The position numbers and the translations under genes were made by a program. The notes beneath the pieces are model-generated. The model was not told the DNA's origin and ran no database searches. It saw only the letters and a program-made list of their open reading frames with translations. A DNA stretch of 64,000 nt from Acarospora socialis (taxonomy: Eukaryota > Ascomycota > Lecanoromycetes > Acarosporales > Acarosporaceae), in NCBI GenBank assembly GCA_025617375.2, contig JAMYGW020000013.1:558001-622000 (forward strand), in the 5' to 3' direction. Below, in pieces: positions 23,946 to 34,181 of the stretch (the stretch's first letter is position 1; each line of letters opens with the position of its first letter).

Positions 23946-25028
23946 ATGAGTCCCCCTGCCACTGGTAATTTCAGTAAAGGTCTCACTCAGCTACCACCTA
24001 CCCCTGTCCCAACAACATCAGCGTCAACGGTTCAGCCAACAGCTCCACCTTCTACGTCGGTCCGGGCTTCACATCCCCCACCGCCTCCCCCTCCTCCACC
24101 ACCTTTCCCGCAAGATTCCATCCAAACCCACCGACACTCGATAGAATCCGCTGTGATGCACGTCGCTCCTCGCCCGCTTTCACCGCGGCGGTTACCGATC
24201 TTCCTCGTAGGCATATCTGGCGCTCCCTTGTGCGGCCAAACGACCTTGTCAGACCTCCTCAATCAAATCTTTCCACCCGAAACAATCTCGTTCATTTATG
24301 ATGAAGATGATTACGTGCAGCTTAACAAGTCCTCGGTAACTCCGGCTGCAGGTTCCTACGACGCTGATGAATCTGCCCAGCTGGTCAGGGCCCTAAAAGA
24401 GTTGAAGGAGAACGGCAAGCTGCCCTCGACCTCGAAAACGCTGCGAATGTCACAAAGTGGAGCACGGACTATCGAGTATTTAGTGACGCCGGAGGTAGCT
24501 CAGAAGTTGAGGAAAGAAATTGCGGAGAAGCTAGAACTTGTTCTTGGTAATAGGAAGATCGGCATCGTCGAAGGCTTACTGCCTCTCGACAATCCACTCC
24601 TCAGAGACCTGCTGGACGTAAAGTTACTTTTGCCAGTCAGCAAAGCGGCAGTGAAGCAGAACTGCCTTGCCAAATTCGACCATCTTCCCTCCATGGGGGA
24701 GGATTACCGGCAGGCTTCAGAGTACTTTGAAAACGTCGCGTGGTCGAAATATGCCCGAGCACATCGCGACCTATTCAGGCATGGCGATGTAGAGGGATCC
24801 GTGAAGAAGCACGTGTGTCGGGAACTTGAGATTGATATTCAGCCTCGGTTGGGTTCTATGGAAGACACCCTCAAATGGGCCGTTGGTTTCATCATCAGAC
24901 GATTGAAGGTAAAGAACGAGAAGTCCAACCAAGCTGATATTAGGAACACTAATGACCAGTATGATTTGTGTCACTGCCGTGACGGTGTTCTTGGGCGTGT
25001 TCGGCAGTTTCTCTTTGACCTTCTCTAG
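23946..25028 (+). CDS. nicotinamide riboside kinase-like P-loop protein
   Basis: Resembles fungal Nrk1/uridine-kinase-type proteins, which phosphorylate nicotinamide riboside to make NMN. The frame gives 360 residues. An N-terminal extension of about 80 residues contains a run of about ten prolines; the core begins LPIFLVGISG. The P-loop reads GAPLCGQTT, with Gln where the Walker A lysine belongs, followed by SFIYDEDDYV, the region that normally carries the catalytic aspartate. Later parts VEGLLPLDNP, DVKLLLPVSK and YFENVAWSKYARAHRDLF match the lid and base-binding side. A 51-base GT-AG stretch near the end (from GTAAAG after residue Lys-Leu-Lys) could be an in-frame intron, so the C-terminus is uncertain. 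It ends 61 bases before the convergent TAH18 gene. Confidence 0.72.
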   Translation: MSPPATGNFSKGLTQLPPTPVPTTSASTVQPTAPPSTSVRASHPPPPPPPPPPFPQDSIQTHRHSIESAVMHVAPRPLSPRRLPIFLVGISGAPLCGQTTLSDLLNQIFPPETISFIYDEDDYVQLNKSSVTPAAGSYDADESAQLVRALKELKENGKLPSTSKTLRMSQSGARTIEYLVTPEVAQKLRKEIAEKLELVLGNRKIGIVEGLLPLDNPLLRDLLDVKLLLPVSKAAVKQNCLAKFDHLPSMGEDYRQASEYFENVAWSKYARAHRDLFRHGDVEGSVKKHVCRELEIDIQPRLGSMEDTLKWAVGFIIRRLKVKNEKSNQADIRNTNDQYDLCHCRDGVLGRVRQFLFDLL

Positions 25029-25089
25029 ATAGCTGAGGCCTTCCAAGAACTCTATCTTGACGTGCTTAGGTGAGAGGAACTGCATTTTA

Positions 25090-27245
25090 CTACCAAGTCT
25101 CTTGCTTGTACCTCCCTTCCTTTTCCATAGTTAGCAAGTATGATTCGGCAGCTGCCCGCTCCATGAGCCCTATTCTCTCAAAGACTTCGATCAAGGCTTC
25201 GCGAACAGCTTGTGGCATCTTTCCTGACGATCCGCAGATATAAACTATGCCCGACTGCTGATGCAACAGCCGATAAACGAGCTTGGCCTGCTCGCGGATG
25301 AGATCTTGTACATAGACCTTTTCCTTCTGGTCACGGGAGAAGGCGCTAAATACCCGTAATCCCATCTTATGATTCAGGTCTTCCCATTCATTCGCATAGA
25401 AGTAGTCGGCGCCACGGTTCCGACAACCGTAAAAGAGTACACTTTCTCCGCTACTCGATGGGTAACCATTCGCGGTGCTATGTTCATTGCTCTGTTTCTG
25501 AGACGACAATTGTTGGGCCCACAAGTACCTCTCCCAAATCAATGATCGCATAGGTGCTACGCCAGTGCCCGGACCAACCATTACCACCGGGCGTTTGGCC
25601 TCCGCTTTCGTAATATGTAACCCCCCCTTTTGCAAGAGCACGTCGATTTCGGTGCCTTCAGGTAGCGCAGCTACGTACCTCGAACAAACTCCTTCCCGAA
25701 TTTTCTTGATGACAGTTCGGTATTTGACGATAGCCACGAGTAAATGAAACTTAGTACCTTTTCCCTCGGCGCTTTTTTGCATACCTCCACTCGCGATACT
25801 GAACTGTCTCCCTCGCAAAACAGGCAGCACACTTGCTATCCATTGCCAAGGAATTTTAACGGTTTGAAACTCCTGCAATACCTCCAGTATACTCCGCCTC
25901 GGCCTGGTTGTGTAGTCATAAAGTTCGTCCAGGTACTCAGGGTTTGTGAACTCAAGTAGGCGTTCTTTTTGCATTTGGTCGGTCGTGAAATGGGCGATCT
26001 GAGAGAAGAACGTTCGCCTAGGTATAGCCGTGATGTCTAAATGGTTGAGCAATAGACTTCGAATAGTGAGCCTATCGGTCGAAGATACGTTTGGTAGAGG
26101 TTGGGAAGGATATGCCTGCAAGTCAACTACAGGAAAGGTAGTCTTGAAATGAACCGGTTCATCAGCGATTGATGTCCAACCCATCAGGTCGAGAAAATGA
26201 TCAACGTCCTCGTCAAAGTTTTTTGGAAATATAGTAAGGGTGTCTCCGGGCGTATATTCCACTTCTGAGGAGGTGACAAGCGTCAGATGGCGTACGTCCT
26301 GCCAGTGCGTCACTGGAGTGACCCTTACATTTTCGACAAGGCGCGCTCGCAATGTCCCCGGATTGTTGGATATACCAGAATCTGGAAGTCGCAACTCTGA
26401 GGGTGATGCCGCACCTAGACGGAAGCGCTCCTTGGGACCTCTCTCGGCTGAATAGCCATTCTTGCCGCCGTGGTCAGCGGCACTGTGAGGGCCATCATAA
26501 CGTTCGGAAATTAACGCCAGGGTCCATTTTGGCTGAATAAATTCTTTATCTGGAATAGGTTCTTGTCCAGCTGGAAGGGAATAGCTCGCAAGCAGATGAG
26601 TACGGAGGTCGTTCGACCAGGGTATAAAGCTAGCATCGAGCCTAAAGGTGTCTAAGTCATGGGAACTGGAAGATCGCATGCAGAGCAAGCTTACCCTTCC
26701 GGATGCTGTTCATCGGCTTCACCGCGAGGGTATATATCCTTAGCACCAAGCTGACCGAGCCGTTTATGGAGCTTACGAGCTGCCCAATTGTACCTGACAA
26801 CAAATTAGATACCACAAAGCGATCAGGAAACCCGTAAGTTTAGAATGCTGGACATACTTCGGGTAAGAGCTATCCCCAAGACCAAAAGTAGTAAAATGGA
26901 CCCTCTCCAGGTAATCGAGAGACAATCGCTTTCGGAGGAGGCTTTTCCAGAATGCTCGCGCATTAGCAGGTAAATCTCCTTGCCCGGTGGTGGCGATAGC
27001 AATTAATACAACAGAATAATGTGATAAATTACTCTTTCGTACATGCATCAGCAATCATTCCCGTGGCATTGGTGTTATGACTCAAAACTTACAATATCCA
27101 CGGAGTCAAGATCAGAAACTCGAGTTGAGAAATGGAGTCGTTCGGTGATACGGCCCAACTCATTGGCAACGTCCTGTGCATTACCGGTTTCGGACCCGTA
27201 TAGTACAAGAGCTGTTCGGGCAGACTGTTCCCCATTGACAGTCAT
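25090..27245 (-). CDS. TAH18: NADPH-dependent diflavin oxidoreductase TAH18
   Basis: Passes electrons from NADPH through FAD and FMN to Dre2 at the start of cytosolic iron-sulfur protein assembly (family knowledge). Four exons, 27245-27093, 27033-26858, 26793-26695 and 26641-25090, give 659 residues, typical for the family. The last intron (53 bases) rebuilds DEQHPEGLDASFIPW; the one before rebuilds YPKYNWAARKLHKRL. Domains in order: flavodoxin (LVLYGSETGNAQDVA, then ATTGQGDLPANARAFW and FGLGDSSYPKY), FAD-binding (RQFSIASGG), and NADPH-binding (VGPGTGVAPMRSLIWER), ending EGRYKQETW as in other Tah18 proteins. All cofactor motifs look intact. It is convergent with the kinase-like gene, and it is the last housekeeping gene before the metabolite cluster. 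Confidence 0.94.
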
Positions 27246-28229
27246 GTTAGGGTAACTGCCAAACGGATTTCGTTGGCAGTAATAATGCCAAATATGGAGA
27301 AAATCTTCTTCTCAAGCCACCAGATGCGCCTTAGCTCAGACGTCGCTTCTATAGGAAGTGTGCGATGGGCTAGAAACGTATATGACCTCTGATAACCCAG
27401 TCCTAGAAAGTCAAGCAAGAACTGGTTTGCAAAACCCTCTATAATAAATGAATAACTGTACATACAATAATGAGGTCTGAGACCTACTTGGTGATGAGCC
27501 TACACGAGTTGCATCTGATTGGTTCAGATCGATAGTCAAGTGAGATGAGAATTCAGATTAGTTCAGATTGATTCTAGATGTGAAAGTTAATTCACATAGT
27601 GTGATCAAACTCTTCATTCAATCTACACATCATGATATCATTGTAAAGAAACAAAATTTGGTTTCTTGAGATACAAGATTGTGAACAATGTTTTGTTGTT
27701 ATTTGAAGATTGTTATTCGTCTCAGTCCAGCTCCAACCCCATTTCGATAGAGGTTCCATCATTAGCCAAAAAGCTGTGCCATTGAAGACTAGAGGAACGC
27801 GGTGCCGCTGGCAGTGAGTGTTGCGGCGACTATAACTGGCCATGAGCAGCATCTTTGATAGCATGGGTTCTAGTTGATGGCGCCAGAAGCCTTCATGGCA
27901 ACCGCTGAGAGATACTGCCATTTAGCGTGAATCCGGACGCAACAGGGGAGTAAGATGTTGGGTAAAGTATGTGAGGAAGAGTGCTCTCGGACTCACCTTC
28001 TGAGACAGCGGCATTTGTCCACCATGTTGGTGTACCTCCTCTACTATGTGTTCTAGAAGAGAGAAAAACGAATCCTCCACATCAAGCAACTCATAGCTCG
28101 TCGCAGGTCCAGTCAGTAATCGACTTGGCCTACGAATGCATTTACTCCGGACACAATCACCTCTTTCAGCTGTCAAAGCGACCATTTTCGGAATCCGAAG
28201 AATAATGTCCGGAATAGGCAAGTCAATCA
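27246..28229. other. border region between TAH18 and the cluster
   Basis: AT-rich near 27,480-27,720. Minus-strand frames at 28230-27922 and 27921-27592 follow each other almost without a gap and look partly coding (for example LPIPDIILRIPKMVAL), but I recognise no family and no clean gene structure. They may be the remains of another gene at the cluster edge. Confidence 0.35.
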
Positions 28230-28239
28230 AGTGGCACGC

Positions 28240-29534
28240 CGCGAAAAGCCTTCTTACTACGAGCCTCTAAACAGCAAGACGAGCTGGGCCCTGATACACC
28301 CAAACCTCGAGAAGAGCATCTGGATAGCTGTTCTTTGGGCCCATCGTCGTCGTCGACCGAAGATGCTGTCTTGCCACTGTTGGAGCAACAATGAGATCAC
28401 AATCCCCCAGATCTTAAGCCAGCGGAGAATTGGCTCATGGAACGCGAGCTTGTCGATGCTTTTACCGCCTTGCACGCTCTGGAAGCGTTGATGGAGAAAG
28501 TACGTGTGCAGTCTCCAAAGCGAGGATATCTATTGCTTCGAGTCGTGCAGTGACTTACATGCCACCAGGACCTCTCATTTTCAAAGGGCATTGGTGGGCT
28601 CGAGGGCACTAGAGCCCTTCTGGCCCAGCTTCTCAACGACCGCTTCGGGCCAGCACGTACTTTTCTGGCTTCTCACATCGCCCTTGCCGCAGGCGGAAGC
28701 ACCGCGCTGGATGCGCTCATCCAGCAGATCTGCGACCCCGACGACCGAGTTATGGTGGCGACGCCGTATTGGTCTGGACTGGACATATCGCTCACAGTGC
28801 AGAATTAATCCTCCAGTTTGCCAGTCAACGTCCTGAGCAGATATGCCATAGCCACAGCCTGCGTGGACTACTATGACCGAGTGTTGAGGACGGCCAAACA
28901 GCCCGTGAAAGCACTGTCGCTGTTGTAATCCCGCAAGCCCTGTGGGTCAGTGTTATCCGTCAAGACCTTTTAGGCTCTCCTGGACTCTTACGTTGGTAAG
29001 AACCTGCACTTCGGCTCAGACAAAGTCTACGCACTGTCAGTTCATGGCGGTGAATTTTCTCCTCATGAACCATGCTTCTTCACCTCTGCCCTCACCCTGC
29101 AGACAAGAACGTCCATATCATCTACAGCCTTAGCAAAGACAATGGCTGTAGCGGCGTCAGACTGGTACGGATCCCCGGCCATACCATTAGTACCTCCCCT
29201 CCCCTCCCCTCCTCTCACACACTGCCCTTAAGCTAACCAACACCCTTTCAGGGAGCCCTTATCAACCAACGCAGCGTCCCCGTCCGTCTCGGTGCCACCC
29301 TCACCACCGCCACCCAAGTCTCCTGCTTCACCTCCCTCCTCGCCTCCACCGCCCTCCTCTCCCGAGCCTTCTACCCTGCCTTCCTCGCCACTAGCAGTGT
29401 ACGCCTCCGCGGCTCCTACGCTCTTACCACAGACTTCCTCCGAGCTCGCAACCTGCCGTGCATGCAAGTGGCTGAAAGAACAGGGCGTGCGTCTTGTGCC
29501 AGGGAGCACGTACCATTTCGAGGAGATTGGGTGA
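28240..29534 (+). pseudogene. gliI: fossil aminotransferase-fold C-S lyase, GliI type
   Basis: Remains of a PLP-dependent enzyme of the 1-aminocyclopropane-1-carboxylate synthase family. In gliotoxin clusters this family member (GliI) is the C-S lyase that frees the dithiol. Recognisable parts in order are ELVDAFTALHALEALMEK, then after a probable intron SKGIGGLEGTRALLAQLL, LAAGGSTALDALIQQICD, VMVATPYWSGLDISL, a stretch around KNLHFGSDKVYALSVHGGEF, the cofactor-lysine region YSLSKDNGCSG, and a C-terminal part after another intron. The locus is broken, with several breaks (roughly four or more). Much of the sequence is still readable, so the loss looks fairly recent. It lies at the left end of the ETP-type cluster. 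Confidence 0.75.
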
Positions 29535-29972
29535 TTTCAAATCGCGTTTGCAGTGCCGAGGGAGTTGTTGGAGGAGGGACTAGGGCCGGTGAGAAGAGAA
29601 GGTGATGATGGAGGACGACGACGACGATGTGGAGGGTTCTGGAGCAAAGGCACACTTGCAACCTGTGCCCAATGCCACCGCGTGCGCAGGACCCTTGGTA
29701 GTCGTATGTCCAAAAACATGGAGCGAACGAAACTGAGCCGCGTCTGTCTCGTGCCTGCAAGGTTGCCGGGACTTTGAAGCTGGAAAGTGGTATAAGTCGG
29801 GCCTCAAAAGCTTTCGTTGTTGGAGAGAGTAGGGTGTTCTGGCGCCGGTTCGTACAGGGCAGTGAGCTCATGTCACTTTATATGCAATCTGAAGAATGGA
29901 GATATGCTAGGTCTATCTAATCGCTTGTTCTGTTGATTATAATTTTATGCTCCTCTTGTTCTAATTGCACAC
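29535..29972. other. gap between fossil lyase and MFS gene
   Basis: This 438-base convergent gap has only short frames with no family likeness. It probably contains the 3' flank of the exporter gene, including an AT-rich patch near 29,930. Confidence 0.4.
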
Positions 29973-31883
29973 TTATGCAGTCGCCATGGCTTTCTCATCG
30001 CCACTTTTCCCGCCCTGCTCGTCCTCCTTCTTTTTCACAGATCTCCACTCTGTCCCCAATGACCCGACCAAACTCAGTGCACCCAGCGCCAGTGCAAGAT
30101 AGAACGTCTGCGTGATCGACTTGCTATAAGCCTCAATGAACAGTGGGAGGGTGGCCTGCGCCGACGCCGGCCAGTTCCCGACAGCAGTGGTAGCCCCGCC
30201 CCTTAGGATGGAGCTGGTGTCGAAGGCCGGCAAGACGGCGTGTACATTACGCGCGAGCTGGTTCTCGAATATGTTCTGCGCGACAGACACGAAGACGGCG
30301 CCGAAGAGACTCTGTGTTAGTGTGATCAGGGCCGTGCCGACGGGGATGTCAACCTCGGGCAGCACGGTCTGAACGACGAGCAGCGGCTGCTGGATGCCGG
30401 CGCCGACGCCAAAGCCAAAGAGGGCCTGATAGCCGATCCACTGGGCCGAGGGCGTTGCCGGTTGTAAAGTGCTCAGCAGCCCCACCGCGACGGGGATGAT
30501 TATGGAGGAGGCGATCATCAGCGGCGTGTAGTAGCCCAGGATGCTAGTCAGCGCGCCGGAGAGGAGGGCGAAGACGATGAAGCCGACGATCAGTGGCATG
30601 GTACGGATGGCGGACTCCAAGGCCGAGAGGCGCTGCACGCCTTGGAACCAGATGGGCAGGTAGTAGACCATGACGACGAAGAGCGAGAAGGTGCAGCCCG
30701 TGTACCAGGTCGTAAAACCGATGCTGCGGCTGCGGAAGACGGAGCTGGGGATGGTGCGCGTGCGTGGCGTGTACCTCTGCACCGCGACGAAGCATACGGA
30801 GAGGAGGGCGAACAAGATGAGCAAAACGATGATACGCGCGCTGCCCCAATCGTAGGTCGAGCCGCCCCATTGCAAGGCGAGCAGCAGGCAGATGATAGCC
30901 GGCATCAGCGTGGTGATTCCGAGTAAGTCCAGTTGCTGGAGCAGCTGCAGCCAGCCCATCGCGGCATACTTTGGGTTCCTGGGGATGTGGACGAAGATGG
31001 CAACGATACCGATGGTCACGGCGCCGAGGGGGAGGTTGATGTAAAAGCACCAGCGCCACGTCACATGATCCCTGCTTGACCGTCAGCGCGTAGATTTCAA
31101 CCAGCCAGCCGCTGGGCCCGCCGAAAATGCGTTTTCTCACGCAAAAACTCCTCCCAGGAACGGGCCCGCCACGGAAGCGACGCCCACCGCAGCTCCGAGG
31201 ATGCCGGTGTACATGGGCCGACGGGCCAGGGGCGCAGAATACGTCAAGACAATGATGGAGCCAGAGTAAACGCCCGCCGCGCCAACGCCAGCAATGGCTC
31301 GACCAACAATGAAGGCAACGGAGTTGGGCGCCGTTGCACAGATCAGCGATCCGAGCTCGAAGGTGGCGACGGCGCACAGGTAGACGATCTTGACATTAAA
31401 GATGGTGAACATCTTGCCGAAAAGCAGCTGGAAGGCGCTCGACGTGAGGAGGTAGGCGGATGCATACCAGCCCACGTCGTCCAGGTAGAAGTTGTGGTCG
31501 TCTGTGATCTTGGGTATGGCAGTGGCAATGATGGTTTGATCCTGGATTGGAAAGAAATGGTGAACATGCCGACTGGTGCTTTTGATGCATCGCCAAAAAA
31601 CAAAAAGCAACCACAATAATAGCACCAGTACAACTTTGGGTGGAGGCAGGGGGAGTAAACTCACAAGTCCATACAAGAACACAGCCAAGCCTAAGCTCAG
31701 CAGTATGAAGGCGAGCTTGACAGGACCAGGGTAGGGGCCCTTCTGCACCTGATGCTGTTCCTGCTGCTCCTTCTCCTCTGTATTATCTTCTTCAACTTCT
31801 TGCTTCGAGACAGCGGCCACTGCTGCCGCTGTTGTTGCTTCATCTTGTGTAGTGCTCAGGTGATGAATAGACTGTTGTGACAT
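29973..31883 (-). CDS. MFS drug:H+ antiporter (14 helices), probable toxin exporter
   Basis: Three exons, 31883-31665, 31541-31141 and 31071-29973, give 572 residues. The first intron is unusually long for the region (123 bases); splicing joins YGL to DQTIIATAIPKI, the hallmark of the DHA2 antiporter family, and the second rebuilds the helix with DHVTWRWCFYINLPLG. About 14 hydrophobic segments are visible. The N-terminus is cytosolic and rich in Gln and Glu; the C-terminus ends in a Lys/Glu tail. ATG 31883 was chosen because the frame upstream has no other ATG before a stop. It is divergent from the P450 at 32394 and sits inside the cluster, where ETP clusters normally encode a GliA-type efflux pump. 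The exporter role is inferred from family and position. It reads intact and is rich in G and C. Confidence 0.88.
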
Positions 31884-32393
31884 TTTATTATACAAGAAGT
31901 AGGATGGACAGAAGCTACAGGCGGTCTAATGTAATATTCTGTTCCCAACGCAGGATGGGAGAGAACCCCGACCGGTTTTGTCATGAGTGGAGAATATTGT
32001 AGTGAGACAACAATGAAGCGAGTGTCTTGACAGGCAACAAAGAAGGGTGTTTACAAAGATGGGTAGTTAGTAGAGTACGTGGAACTATAGTCACCGATAC
32101 CATTATTAATACATACATTACACCACTATACGGTGTAAGTGAAGCCAATACATACAAAATTATTGTCCTCCCTGCCTACTCGTAGGTAAGGCTTATTCAT
32201 TTTCGTAGATGCCCTTTGTGCTCTTCTACGTCCTGCACCCTCCATTACATGTATGTAGACTACAACTCTTGATACTATATGGCAAAATACAATTAAGAGT
32301 GAGAGAGAAAGAAGATAGTGATAACAACAATAGAATAGAATGGTAAAAACTTGAGCCGTCGCATTGACCGTTGGCTTTTCAACAGAATTCAAT
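31884..32393. promoter_or_regulatory. bidirectional promoter, exporter and P450
   Basis: These 510 bases separate two divergent cluster genes and must serve both. The stretch is much richer in A and T than the coding regions on either side. I looked for the TCGGN3CCGA element described for the gliotoxin regulator and did not find a full copy. Confidence 0.5.
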
Positions 32394-33953
32394 ATGTTCA
32401 CTGTCATCTGGCTTGCCGCCAGCCTTGTTTTGCTTTCTGCGACTGCCATCGGTGTCTACCGTCTCTATCTCAGTCCACTCGCAAGAGTGCCGGGGCCAAA
32501 GCTCGCAGCTCTGACCGGCCTGTACGAAATGTACTACGATCTTGTCGAGGAGGGCCGCTTCCCATGGAAGCTCAGAGACTTGCATAAGCAATACGGTCTG
32601 CTCTCGCCTCTCCCTTCCTCTCCTGAAGCCATTTTGCACAATGCTCACATCTGCCTCCTAGGCCCTATTGTCCGTATCGCGCCCGGCGAAGTCCACATCG
32701 ACGACCCTGCATTTCTCTCAACGCACCTGTCCTCCTCGAGTGCCGTCAAGCGCAACAAATACAAGCCACATCAAGCCCAGCTCGGCGTGCCCCAGTCCGT
32801 CATGAGTACCGTCGACGCTGACCAGCACCGCGCCCGGCGCGCCGCCCTCGCCCCGTTCTTCTCTCCCCGCAGCGTGGCCGCACATGAGCCCTGTATCCGA
32901 TCCAAGGTCGAGAACGTCAGCGCGCGCCTGGCCCGCGCCCGGAGCACCGGCGAGGTGGTCGAGCTGCGCCTGCTCTTCTGGTGCATGACCACCGACGTCA
33001 TCACTGAACTCGCTTTCCCCAAGGGCATGGCCCTGCTCGCGCCCCAGGACCTGAATCCGGACTACCGCGCCTTCCAGTCCAAGGGTCAGCGGAAACTGCT
33101 CTGGTTCAAGCATTTCCCCGTCCTGTGGACGGTCCTGCGGCGCATCCCGCCGAGCTGGCTGGTCCGCCTGGCGCCGCAGGCCAAGGTCTTGCTCGACTGG
33201 GAGATGGCCAACAAGACCCTAGTAGGAGATTTCGTGCAGGCGGAGCGATCCGAGGCCGGCGGGGTGGAGGGAGCCACTGTCTTCCACCACCTGTTGCGCA
33301 GCGGCCTCCCGCCCGCGGAGAAGCGGCTCGAGCGCCTGTGGCAAGAAGGTTCCTCGCTCGTGGGCGCGGGTGTCGAGACTGTCGCCAACACCCTCGTCGT
33401 GACGCTCTTCCACCTGCAGCGCAACCGCGACGCACTAGCACGCCTCGACGCCGAGCTGCGCGCCGCCATGCCCTCGACCTCGACCGTGCCCACGATGCAC
33501 GAGCTCGCCGGCCTGCCCTACCTGACCGCTGTCGTGAACGAGGGCCTACGCAAGGCGATGGGCGTCGTTTCCCGGCTCGTGCGCGTCGCACCCTACGATG
33601 CCGTCGCGTATGGGCCCTGGCTGCTCCCGCCCGGCACGGCGGTGTCGATGAGCACGCTGCTCGTCCACACCTGCCCCCGCACCTTCCCGGATCCCGACGC
33701 CTTCATCCCGGAGCGCTGGTTGCCCGGGGGCCGAGCGGATAAGTCCAAGCTGATTGCTTTCGGCAAGGGCCCGCGCGCCTGCCTCGGGATCAACCTCGCG
33801 CACGCGGAGCTCTACCTTACGCTCGCGGTGCTGGTACGCCGCTTTAGCTTCGAGTTGTTTGAGACGGCTGAGGAGGATGTGGATCCGAGGCATGATTCGG
33901 TGCTGCCGATGCCGTGGAAGGGGAGCAAGGGGGTGAGGGTGCTGGTGCGTTGA
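32394..33953 (+). CDS. cytochrome P450 monooxygenase, intact
   Basis: Membrane-anchored haem monooxygenase, probably acting on the cluster's diketopiperazine. Two exons, 32394-32595 and 32662-33953, give 497 residues; the 66-base intron restores HKQYGPIVRIAPGEVHIDD, a block typical of trichodiene-oxygenase-like fungal P450s. An N-terminal hydrophobic anchor leads to the PGPK hinge (ARVPGPKLAAL). The I-helix reads EGSSLVGAGVETVANTL, the K-helix has NEGLRKAMGVVSR (the ExxR motif), then FIPERWLPG and the haem loop AFGKGPRACLGINLA with the cysteine ligand. ETP clusters usually have GliC- and GliF-type P450s; which one this corresponds to I cannot say. Third codon positions are strongly G/C-rich, unlike the synthetase. 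Confidence 0.9.
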   Translation: MFTVIWLAASLVLLSATAIGVYRLYLSPLARVPGPKLAALTGLYEMYYDLVEEGRFPWKLRDLHKQYGLLSPLPSSPEAILHNAHICLLGPIVRIAPGEVHIDDPAFLSTHLSSSSAVKRNKYKPHQAQLGVPQSVMSTVDADQHRARRAALAPFFSPRSVAAHEPCIRSKVENVSARLARARSTGEVVELRLLFWCMTTDVITELAFPKGMALLAPQDLNPDYRAFQSKGQRKLLWFKHFPVLWTVLRRIPPSWLVRLAPQAKVLLDWEMANKTLVGDFVQAERSEAGGVEGATVFHHLLRSGLPPAEKRLERLWQEGSSLVGAGVETVANTLVVTLFHLQRNRDALARLDAELRAAMPSTSTVPTMHELAGLPYLTAVVNEGLRKAMGVVSRLVRVAPYDAVAYGPWLLPPGTAVSMSTLLVHTCPRTFPDPDAFIPERWLPGGRADKSKLIAFGKGPRACLGINLAHAELYLTLAVLVRRFSFELFETAEEDVDPRHDSVLPMPWKGSKGVRVLVR

Positions 33954-34181
33954 TGTCTTTTGAGTGGCGATAAATGCCGGGCAACGAGGCCCGACGGATG
34001 GCTACGGATGCAATTTGGGGCACGGTTTTGGTTACATGACTGGTAACGCCGAACAATGGTAAACAGCTGTCATTTCGTTTACTATTTGCCCCTTAAACGG
34101 TTTAATCCTTTGCGCTCGACCCTCCATACTGTATTTCCCCAGTAGATTCTCATCTTCTCTACTCTTCCTGTTTTCCTCGTC

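Noticed and set aside
26642-26694. a shorter 29-base last intron in TAH18
   Set aside because: The 53-base version gives the conserved HPEGLDASFIPW join and a normal length; 29 bases would be too short.
30544-31377. 277-codon minus-strand frame over the MFS gene
   Set aside because: It is a His/Arg-rich shadow frame of the G/C-rich transporter exons, with no domain of its own.
33106-33742. long frames on both strands over the intact P450
   Set aside because: They arise from the high GC of the P450 exon; Arg/Ala-rich composition and lack of family motifs mark them as shadows.
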